Assembly: GCA_032249175.1 (NCBI GenBank) | Contig: JAVVGK010000036.1 | Location: forward strand, 1-12,069 | Direction: 5' to 3' | Length of the DNA: 12,069 bases | DNA from: DSFT01 sp032249175 | GTDB lineage: Bacteria > Hydrothermota > Hydrothermia > LBFQ01 > DSFT01 | Shown here: piece after piece, positions 6,823-12,069 of the stretch | Layout of the letters: the number at the start of each line of letters is the position of its first letter | Numbering within the stretch: the stretch's first letter is position 1 | Position numbers and translations under genes: made by a program | Notes under the pieces: model-generated | The model's input: the letters and a program-made list of their open reading frames with translations, nothing else | Told to the model about the DNA's origin: nothing | Databases searched by the model: none

Positions 6823-8215
6823 TTTTTTCTTCTCCAAGATTAATAAATTTTAAATTCTTTGACTTTATTTCTCTTAATATATTTCCGAGTGATTTTAGGG
6901 TATTTTTTCTTTCGTGAAATAGAATTATTGAACCTCCTTTTAATTGACTAATTACTTTAAAATAAATTCCATTTGGACTTAAAAGTTTCCAATCTTCTGA
7001 ATCATCGTTCCATAAAACTACTTTCATATTTAAATCTCTAATTACTGAATCCATAATATAAGAATATCTTCCATAAGGTGGTCTAAAAAGGAATGGTTTA
7101 AAACCTGTTAATTTCTCTATTAATTTATTCGTAGTATCAATTTCTTTTCTTATCGTTTTATAATCTTTAAAAATTAAAACAGGTGAATGTGAATATGAAT
7201 GGTTTCCAATTATGTGTCCTCTTTTGTAAATTTCTAAAACTTCATTCGGATATTTTTCTATATTCTTTCCAACTAAAAAGAAAACTGCTTTTATCTGATA
7301 CTTATCTAAGGTATCAAGTATTTGTTTTGTCCATGGACTTGGTCCATCATCAAATGTTATTAAAACTTCATCTTTGCTATTTAAGTGATATATAATGTAG
7401 GGTTTTTGAAATAATTTTTTGTTTAGTTGAGCATGGACTTCAAAGTATGAAAAGGCAAGCAATATAATAGCAAAAACTATAAATACTAAAATGTTTCTTT
7501 TCTTTATTTCTCTAATTGGTGGTAAATTATTCATAATAGGCTTTTTAAAAACATTTAAAAAAATGTAATTTAGCAAAACATATATAAATAGTGATTTAAA
7601 AAAGCCCATTTTAAATCTTCTACTTGATGTAATAACAGGATTATTAATGGTTTTTATTTTTCCCAATTTTTTCAAGCGATTGCCAAGGTCAATATCCTCA
7701 CCTGTTATAAAATTTAAATTAAATCCTCCAACTTTCAAAAATGCTGATTTTCTAACAGCAAAATTACAACCTGCAAAACTATTATTTCCTTTTATAACTC
7801 TTTCAATTTTTAAAACAATTGGTGTAAAAATTTTAAAAATTAAAGATGTAAAATTGAAGACTTCCTTAAATTTTACTTCTCCATTTAAAGCAATTAGATT
7901 TTCATCTCTTTTAAATTCTTCCACATATTTACTTATCCAGTTTCTTGGAACTATTGTATCTGCATCTGTTGATAAAATAATATCTCCACTTGCATTTAAA
8001 AATCCCGTTTGTCTTGCGAAAGCTGTCCCTTTTCTTGGCTCAATAATTACTTTAACAGGATAATTCTTTAAAATTTCCAATGTCCTATCAGTAGAGCCAT
8101 TATCAACAACAATAATTTCATATTCTCCTTCATAATCTTGATTTAACAAAGATTCTATACAATTTTTTATAAATTTTTCTTCATTATAAACAGGAACAAC
8201 AATAGAAACTTTCAT
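6815..8215 (-). CDS. Fused GT2 glycosyltransferase and NodB-type polysaccharide deacetylase
   Basis: 466 residues with two catalytic modules. Residues 1 to about 225 form a GT-A fold family 2 glycosyltransferase: PVYNE (8-12), VDNGSTD (37-43), the DxD metal site in STDADT (D84, D86) and GEDIDLGNR (172-180) with the acidic ED pair. A hydrophobic stretch at 205-222 is followed by a clear membrane segment (241-258) preceded by KKR. Residues 283-460 are a NodB carbohydrate esterase 4 domain with all five motifs: TFDDGP (D289, D290), HSYSH (H339, H343), RPPYGR (378-383), DSEDW (405-409) and ILFHE (H434). The family removes N-acetyl groups from glycan polymers with a His-His-Asp bound metal. With one membrane span, the GT faces the cytoplasm and NodB the periplasm. 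If 205-222 also spans, this topology changes. The stretch ending FEVHAQ resembles a signal-peptide cleavage site. An internal ATG at 7534 (Met228) could start a free NodB. Substrate unknown. Confidence 0.92.
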   Translation of the reverse strand: MKVSIVVPVYNEEKFIKNCIESLLNQDYEGEYEIIVVDNGSTDRTLEILKNYPVKVIIEPRKGTAFARQTGFLNASGDIILSTDADTIVPRNWISKYVEEFKRDENLIALNGEVKFKEVFNFTSLIFKIFTPIVLKIERVIKGNNSFAGCNFAVRKSAFLKVGGFNLNFITGEDIDLGNRLKKLGKIKTINNPVITSSRRFKMGFFKSLFIYVLLNYIFLNVFKKPIMNNLPPIREIKKRNILVFIVFAIILLAFSYFEVHAQLNKKLFQKPYIIYHLNSKDEVLITFDDGPSPWTKQILDTLDKYQIKAVFFLVGKNIEKYPNEVLEIYKRGHIIGNHSYSHSPVLIFKDYKTIRKEIDTTNKLIEKLTGFKPFLFRPPYGRYSYIMDSVIRDLNMKVVLWNDDSEDWKLLSPNGIYFKVISQLKGGSIILFHERKNTLKSLGNILREIKSKNLKFINLGEEKIK

Positions 8216-8225
8216 AATGTATAAA

Positions 8226-8262
8226 AATTTTAAAGTTGAATTGCTTACCCACCTTTAAAATT
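8226..8262. promoter_or_regulatory. Divergent promoter region with a perfect 10-bp inverted repeat
   Basis: AATTTTAAAG (8226-8235) and CTTTAAAATT (8253-8262) are exact reverse complements separated by 17 bp, between the divergent fusion gene (start 8215, minus) and rmlD (start 8278, plus). Each arm carries a TAAAAT box (5/6 match to -10) pointing toward its own gene: 11 bases before the fusion gene's ATG and 16 bases before the rmlD GTG. Neither has a convincing -35 at 17 bp. A weak GTTGAA lies 15 bp before the rmlD-facing box. It could be paired -10 elements, an operator, or both. Confidence 0.45.
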
Positions 8263-8277
8263 ATCAAAAGCCAAGCA

Positions 8278-9093
8278 GTGAAAATTTTAATAACAGGTAA
8301 AAATGGTTTGCTTGGTAGTGAATTTGATAGGATTATTGATAATAATAAATTATCACTTTCAAGAAATGAGCTTGATATTACAAAACTGAGTGAAGTTCTT
8401 AAAGTTGTTAGAGAATATAAACCAAATGTAATTATAAATTGCTCTGCTATTAGTAATGTTGATTATTGCGAAGAAAATATAGAGCAAGCAATTTTAGTAA
8501 ATGCTATTGGTGTTGAAAATTTACTTATTTCAGCTATGGAAATAAAAGCTCTATTTGTTCATTTTAGCACTGATTATGTATTTGATGGAAATAAAAACGC
8601 TCCATATACAATTTATGATATTCCAAATCCTATAAATATCTATGGTATTAGCAAGCTTCTAAGTGAAAAAATTATTTTAAATAGTGGATATGAAAATTAT
8701 TTAATTATTAGAACAAGTTGGTTGTTTGGAAAAGGTAGAAGCTCATTTATAACAAAAATTTTAAGTTTATTAAATCAAGATGTTATTTATATGACAGGAC
8801 AAATTTCAAATCCAACCTATGTTAAAGATTTGGCATTAAGAGTTATTAAAATGATAAAAGAAAATTATAATGGACTTTTTCATTTAACAGGAAGTTTATC
8901 AGTTTCAAGATATGAATTGGCAAAGTTTATTCTTGAAAAGTTTAATTATAAGGGAAAAGTTATTTTAGTAGATGAATTTCCATCAAAAGCAAAAAGACCA
9001 AAATTCTCATCCTTAGATAATTATCCATTAGAGCCATTAAGAGATTACAAAAGTGCCATTGAAGAATTTTTAAGTACTTTGTCTAATAAATAA
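8278..9093 (+). CDS. rmlD: dTDP-4-dehydrorhamnose reductase (RmlD family SDR)
   Basis: 271 residues, slightly shorter than typical RmlD (280-300). It is an extended short-chain dehydrogenase that reduces dTDP-4-keto-L-rhamnose with NAD(P)H in the last step of dTDP-rhamnose synthesis, supplying cytoplasmic sugar donors for envelope glycans. The start is taken at GTG 8278 because the product then begins VKILITGKNGLLG, the expected N-terminal Rossmann motif. The in-frame TTG at 8236 would add 14 uncharacteristic residues. Motifs: GxxGxxG (7-13), NCSAISNVDYCE (the family's NAAAYTxVDxAE block), STDYVFDG (97-104), catalytic YGISK (Y122, K126), RTSWLFG (145-151), QISNPTYVKDLA (175-186) and AKRPKFSSLD near the C-terminus. 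rmlA, rmlB and rmlC are not in the window, so a related 4-keto-sugar reductase is possible. Its divergent neighbour is a glycosyltransferase-deacetylase, which fits polysaccharide work. There is no Shine-Dalgarno. Confidence 0.85.
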   Translation: MKILITGKNGLLGSEFDRIIDNNKLSLSRNELDITKLSEVLKVVREYKPNVIINCSAISNVDYCEENIEQAILVNAIGVENLLISAMEIKALFVHFSTDYVFDGNKNAPYTIYDIPNPINIYGISKLLSEKIILNSGYENYLIIRTSWLFGKGRSSFITKILSLLNQDVIYMTGQISNPTYVKDLALRVIKMIKENYNGLFHLTGSLSVSRYELAKFILEKFNYKGKVILVDEFPSKAKRPKFSSLDNYPLEPLRDYKSAIEEFLSTLSNK

Positions 9094-9267
9094 TGTTAAG
9101 TCCTTGATAATCAATAAGTTATGAAAGATTCTCTAAAACTATTGATTTAATGGGGAGACTATTAGAAGGGCGAAGCCTTTTTGATGGTTTTACTCTTGCT
9201 TTTATACTGAAATTTTCATCTTAAATCAATTTGCAGGTTCTTTAATAAATAAGAGTTTTTTCTTCTT
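9094..9267. other. Convergent intergenic region with competing inverted repeats
   Basis: These 174 bp between the ends of rmlD (plus) and ftsK (minus) hold no credible coding frame. They contain AATCAATA (9109-9116) paired with TATTGATT (9140-9147), and ATTGATTTAA (9141-9150) paired perfectly with TTAAATCAAT (9221-9230). The middle arm is shared, so only one pairing can form at a time. A small GAA-loop hairpin (9166-9180) lies inside the larger repeat. ACTCTT (9192-9197) and AAGAGT (9251-9256) form a further 6-bp pair. The region may be a terminator area, a structured RNA or a decayed element. I see no flanking target duplication. Confidence 0.5.
9166..9182 (+). terminator. Weak terminator-like hairpin downstream of rmlD
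   Basis: AAGGGC (9166-9171), loop GAA, GCCTTT (9175-9180) form a six-pair stem with one G-T wobble. The T run 9178-9182 is partly inside the stem. It lies 72 bp beyond the rmlD stop. On the minus strand the same hairpin lacks a T tail, so it is better suited to terminate plus-strand transcription. A short stem and tail make this tentative. Confidence 0.4.
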
Positions 9268-11454
9268 TTACTTTATTTTCTTTAAAATTTCATCAATTTT
9301 ATCAGGTGTTATCCTGACTTCTCTTGGCTTTGGACCATCAGCTGGACCAACAATTCCAAGCTCTTCAAGTTGGTCAATTATTCTTGCTGCTCTTGCGAAA
9401 CCAATTTTTAATTTTCTTTGTAAAAATGTAGCAGATGTTGTTTTTCTGCCTGCAATTAACTTAATTGCTTCCTTTAATAATGGGTCATAATTTCCTGAAA
9501 ATTCTAAAAATTCACTTTCTTCTTCCTCTTCAACATAAGCAGAAAATTCTTCTATCGGTTGATAATAATCACTTCTAATTTCTTCAATTGATTGAATAAT
9601 TTCTTCTTCTTTCATATCAATAACCAAATGATGCTTAATTAAATTAGAAACAATAGCTTGCTTTTCTTCAAGAGCAATATCATCATCTCTACAAAAAACA
9701 CTAACGTATCCATCATTAATAATTTTATAAATAAGCTCATCATTTGTCTTTGAAAATTTTTCTATGAACTTTTGACTTAAATAATCAAATGTTATTTTAT
9801 TAACCATTTTAATAATTTCATCTTCCGAAATGAATGCTCCATGTAATCTTTGAGGCTCAGATGAGCCTGGTGGAATATAAAGCATATCACCCTTACCAAG
9901 TAATTTTTCAGCTCCAATAGTATCAAGAATAACCCTTGAATCAACTTTTGATGGAACTTTAAAAGCAATTCTAACAGGAAAATTAGCTTTTATTATTCCC
10001 GTAATAACATCAACTGATGGTCTTTGCGTAGCAACAATTAGATGTATTCCAACAGCTCTTGCCATTTGAGCAAGTCTAGCTATTGGTCCTTCAACCTCCT
10101 TTCCTTGTGTTAAAATTAAATCCGCAAATTCATCAATAATTATAACAATATATGGTTTGTAATCACCTGTTTTACTATTATAACTTTCAAGACTTTTAGC
10201 ACCAACTTTTGCTAATAATTTATATCTATATTCCATCCAAGCAACTGCCATTTTTAAAACTTTTACTGCCATTTTCCTATCTTTTACAACAGGCATAAGT
10301 AAATGTGGAATTCCTTCATAAAGTGATAATTCAACCATTTTTGGATCTATTAATAAAAATCTAATTGTTTTTGGAGTATTTTTAATAATTAAGCTTGCTA
10401 TAATGGTATTTATACAAACTGATTTTCCAGAGCCTGTTGAACCTGCTATTAATAAGTGAGGCATTTTAGATAAATCTTCATATCTTGGCTTTCCATCAAC
10501 TTCAACACCAAGAGCAAATAATAGTGGTTTTTTTGAATTTATGAATTCTTCATTTTCTATAAGTTTCTTAAAATAAACAATTTTTCTTTTTTTATTTGGA
10601 ACTTCAATACCAATTAAGCCTTTATTTGGAAGTGGAGGCGTAATTCTAACATCAGAAGTTTTCAATCTTAATGTTAAATCATCAGATAATGATTGGATTT
10701 TTGAAAGTTTTATGCCAGCAGCAGGCTCAAACTCATACCTTGTAATAACAGGTCCTATTGTCCAATTTATAACCTTACCTTTTATATTAAATTCTAAAAA
10801 TTTTTCTTCAATAAGCTTAGATAAATCCTCAAATTCAAGTTCAGCATTTTCTTCCTCAACTTGAAAATTTTCAATAATGTCCTTTCTAAATACAAGTTGA
10901 GGTTTTGTTGTTTCACTTTTTTCTTTAAAATTAAAATTAGTTTTACTTTCTTCTTCAACAATAACCTCATAATCTTCCTCTTTTTCATCATTTTCACTAT
11001 TAACGATTTGCTCCTTTTTCCTAATTATCATTGGTTTTAAACTAATAAATAAAATAGAAAGTCCAATTATAAAGAAAATTGGATATTTTAGAAATCCAAA
11101 ATGCTCATTAATGAAAGTTGGAGATTTAAATGGAAGTTGAATGAAAAAAATTGAAAGGATTGCATTTAAAAATACTTTAATGTAATTTTGTGGAATTATT
11201 GGAAATAATGCTAATGAAAGAAGTAAAATTATGCTAAAAAATTTAGTAAAAAATAGTGTTAAAAACTTTGAAACTTCATAACCAATAACACCTGAGAAAT
11301 TTAAATAAGGCTCTTGATTTGGACTATAAGAAAGCACACCAAGAATTGAAAGAACTAAAACGAAAACAAATAAATAATATAAAATTCTACTTTGATTTAT
11401 AAACCTCAAATAGTAAGAAATAAAGATAAATGAGAAAAAAATTAAAATTCCCAC
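9268..11454 (-). CDS. ftsK: DNA translocase FtsK/SpoIIIE
   Basis: 728 residues, the size of compact FtsK/SpoIIIE/SftA proteins. The inner-membrane hexameric ATPase pumps DNA through the division septum and helps resolve the chromosome terminus. About five hydrophobic segments (2-18, 24-43, 64-87, 90-107, 121-140) anchor it. An acidic linker (about 150-205) follows. The alpha domain is about 205-310. The RecA-like beta domain carries Walker A GSTGSGKS (338-345), LIDPKMVELSLYEGIPHLL (368-386), Walker B VIIIDE (437-442), ATQRPSVDVITGIIKANFP (475-493) and LLGKGDMLY (518-526). A C-terminal gamma winged helix (657-717) contains KTTSATFLQRKLKIGFARAARIIDQLE, the KOPS-reading module. About 93 residues separate HGAF and the motor end from gamma, longer than usual. 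The GTG start at 11454 overlaps the upstream stop by one base (TAGTG), indicating coupling. It converges on rmlD. Confidence 0.97.
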   Translation of the reverse strand: MGILIFFSFIFISYYLRFINQSRILYYLFVFVLVLSILGVLSYSPNQEPYLNFSGVIGYEVSKFLTLFFTKFFSIILLLSLALFPIIPQNYIKVFLNAILSIFFIQLPFKSPTFINEHFGFLKYPIFFIIGLSILFISLKPMIIRKKEQIVNSENDEKEEDYEVIVEEESKTNFNFKEKSETTKPQLVFRKDIIENFQVEEENAELEFEDLSKLIEEKFLEFNIKGKVINWTIGPVITRYEFEPAAGIKLSKIQSLSDDLTLRLKTSDVRITPPLPNKGLIGIEVPNKKRKIVYFKKLIENEEFINSKKPLLFALGVEVDGKPRYEDLSKMPHLLIAGSTGSGKSVCINTIIASLIIKNTPKTIRFLLIDPKMVELSLYEGIPHLLMPVVKDRKMAVKVLKMAVAWMEYRYKLLAKVGAKSLESYNSKTGDYKPYIVIIIDEFADLILTQGKEVEGPIARLAQMARAVGIHLIVATQRPSVDVITGIIKANFPVRIAFKVPSKVDSRVILDTIGAEKLLGKGDMLYIPPGSSEPQRLHGAFISEDEIIKMVNKITFDYLSQKFIEKFSKTNDELIYKIINDGYVSVFCRDDDIALEEKQAIVSNLIKHHLVIDMKEEEIIQSIEEIRSDYYQPIEEFSAYVEEEEESEFLEFSGNYDPLLKEAIKLIAGRKTTSATFLQRKLKIGFARAARIIDQLEELGIVGPADGPKPREVRITPDKIDEILKKIK

Positions 11455-12032
11455 TACTTCTTCATCTTATACCTTGTAATATACCTCTTTTCAAGTTTAT
11501 TATCATTTATGCCTATGGGGAATAGGAATCTATAACCCTCTGAATAATCAGGTTTATCAGTTAAATAAACTACAAAGTGTGGAAGTTTTGTCCAATTATC
11601 CTTGCCCCCTTCTAACCGTATGCTATGTTCAGCAATTCCAATACTGATTATTGGTTTTTTGCCTTTATATTCAAGAAGATTATAACAGCCAATTTGATTT
11701 CCATTAAACAAAAATACTGCATTATCTATAACAAGAATTTCAGCATTATTATAAGAATAATAAACTGCATTAAAATCATCCTTATTTTCAAATGCACAAC
11801 CTGTAAATTTACCTTTATAATAAACTTTTATAAAATTTGAGTATTCTAAATGGATATTTCCAAAGTCCGTTTTTCTTCTTTTTATATCATTAGTTATATT
11901 GATTTTATCAATAACAGAAAAAATTTTCTTTATATCATCTTGGCTATATGCAACAACTTGAAGCTCATCATCATTATAAACTTGTCTTTCATCAGCTATT
12001 TTATATATTTGAGAAAGGACAAAAAATAACAT
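11454..12032 (-). CDS. Hypothetical protein in operon with ftsK
   Basis: 192 residues, not recognised. The N-terminus MLFFVLSQIYKIADE is a short hydrophobic stretch lacking an n-region basic residue. The rest looks like an antiparallel beta-rich soluble protein: FIKVYYKGKFTGCAF, AEILVIDNAVFLFNGNQIG, KPHFVVYLTD-like strands and a basic end, YKMKK. Two cysteines (in TGCAF and IGCYN) are present. LolA lies beside ftsK in many Gram-negative bacteria and is also a beta-rich export protein, but it follows ftsK there, and I see no LolA motif that would justify the name. The ATG at 12032 is the first possible start, because an in-frame TAA lies 12 bases upstream inside the promoter-like box. The stop overlaps the ftsK GTG by one base, so the two genes are very likely one operon. 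It could be a periplasmic or lipid-carrier-like protein. No function is claimed. Confidence 0.75.
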   Translation of the reverse strand: MLFFVLSQIYKIADERQVYNDDELQVVAYSQDDIKKIFSVIDKINITNDIKRRKTDFGNIHLEYSNFIKVYYKGKFTGCAFENKDDFNAVYYSYNNAEILVIDNAVFLFNGNQIGCYNLLEYKGKKPIISIGIAEHSIRLEGGKDNWTKLPHFVVYLTDKPDYSEGYRFLFPIGINDNKLEKRYITRYKMKK

Positions 12033-12047
12033 ATGAAAATTTTAAAG
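12033..12047 (-). promoter_or_regulatory. Promoter-like CTTTAAAATT element, predicted leaderless start for the ftsK operon
   Basis: On the minus strand CTTTAAAATT (12047-12038) contains TAAAAT, followed by six bases (TTTCAT) and then the ATG at 12032. This is the same box and the same six-base spacing as in front of the SpoIID-domain gene at 2784-2796. There is no Shine-Dalgarno. I see no convincing -35 at 16-18 bp within the few bases left before the window edge, so this is a partial promoter call. Confidence 0.4.
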
Positions 12048-12069
12048 TAGAGTACATACTAATTCTTGC

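Noticed and set aside
7331..7349. GTCCATGGAC palindrome and repeated GTCCAT
   Set aside because: It falls on the codons for the invariant NodB motif DDGPSPW, so protein coding explains it.
7647..8063. 138-codon open frame on the plus strand inside the GT2 half of the fusion gene
   Set aside because: It is antisense to well-supported GT2 motifs, with no ribosome site or domain.
9141..9230. Miniature transposable element bounded by the ATTGATTTAA/TTAAATCAAT repeat
   Set aside because: No target-site duplication flanks the repeat and no second copy is in the window. It is kept only as a structured-region finding.
10794..10997. 67-codon Lys/Leu-rich minus-strand frame within ftsK
   Set aside because: It is an out-of-frame reading of the acidic Glu/Lys-rich linker (GAA/AAA repeats) and has no independent support.
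11625..11840. 71-codon Ile/Phe-rich plus-strand frame over the ftsK-upstream gene
   Set aside because: It is antisense to a gene coupled to ftsK, and its composition reflects AT-rich antisense sequence.
1..12069. CRISPR arrays, tRNA/rRNA genes, transposases, phage genes or toxin-antitoxin pairs
   Set aside because: I looked on both strands and saw no regular direct repeats with spacers, no RNA-gene signatures and no mobile-element proteins. The window reads as ordinary chromosome.

Overview
The window is about 12.1 kb of AT-rich bacterial chromosome, roughly 30% G+C by eye. It is almost fully packed with genes. I recognise housekeeping genes (purQ, uvrC, ftsK, an RmlD-type reductase, a SufT/MIP18-type protein) mixed with envelope genes. 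Two features point to a cell with an outer membrane: a signal-peptide-bearing beta-barrel protein ending in Phe, and a secreted SpoIID-domain protein whose C-terminus looks like a type IX secretion (T9SS) sorting domain. That sorting domain is essentially confined to the Bacteroidota/FCB group and nearby candidate phyla. With the low G+C and the gene style, a lineage such as WOR-3 or a related uncultured FCB-type bacterium is a reasonable guess. The sequence alone does not prove this.

Layout. (1) 1-2749, plus strand: a three-gene operon of a 5'-truncated SufT/MIP18 (DUF59) gene, purQ and uvrC, joined by two ATGA stop/start overlaps. (2) 2796-5886, plus strand: a cysteine-rich SpoIID-domain protein with a T9SS-like tail, preceded by a near-consensus promoter whose predicted transcript start is the ATG itself. 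It is followed by an outer-membrane beta-barrel gene, the only gene here with a perfect Shine-Dalgarno, and a compact intrinsic terminator at 5887-5905. (3) 5911-6822, plus strand: an isoaspartyl peptidase/asparaginase (Ntn hydrolase) beginning five bases after that terminator. (4) 6815-8215, minus strand: a fused GT2 glycosyltransferase plus NodB polysaccharide deacetylase, overlapping the previous gene tail-to-tail by 8 bp. (5) 8278-9093, plus strand: an RmlD-family reductase, divergent from the fusion gene across a 62-bp region with a perfect 10-bp inverted repeat. (6) 9094-9267: a convergent intergenic gap with several inverted repeats. (7) 9268-12032, minus strand: ftsK, preceded by an unrecognised 192-codon gene whose stop overlaps the ftsK start by one base.

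How they fit together. The first operon is metabolic and repair (Fe-S handling, purine synthesis, UvrC, which carries a four-cysteine region). The centre and right are envelope-oriented: sugar-nucleotide reduction, sugar transfer plus deacetylation, a peptidoglycan-active SpoIID fold, an outer-membrane barrel, and the divisome/chromosome translocase FtsK. I see no phage, transposase, CRISPR, tRNA or rRNA. The most interesting points are the cysteine-rich SpoIID protein apparently destined for T9SS export, the GT2-membrane-NodB fusion, a recurrent CTTTAAAATT element directly upstream of genes with no Shine-Dalgarno (suggesting leaderless or near-leaderless transcripts), and an extra segment in FtsK.
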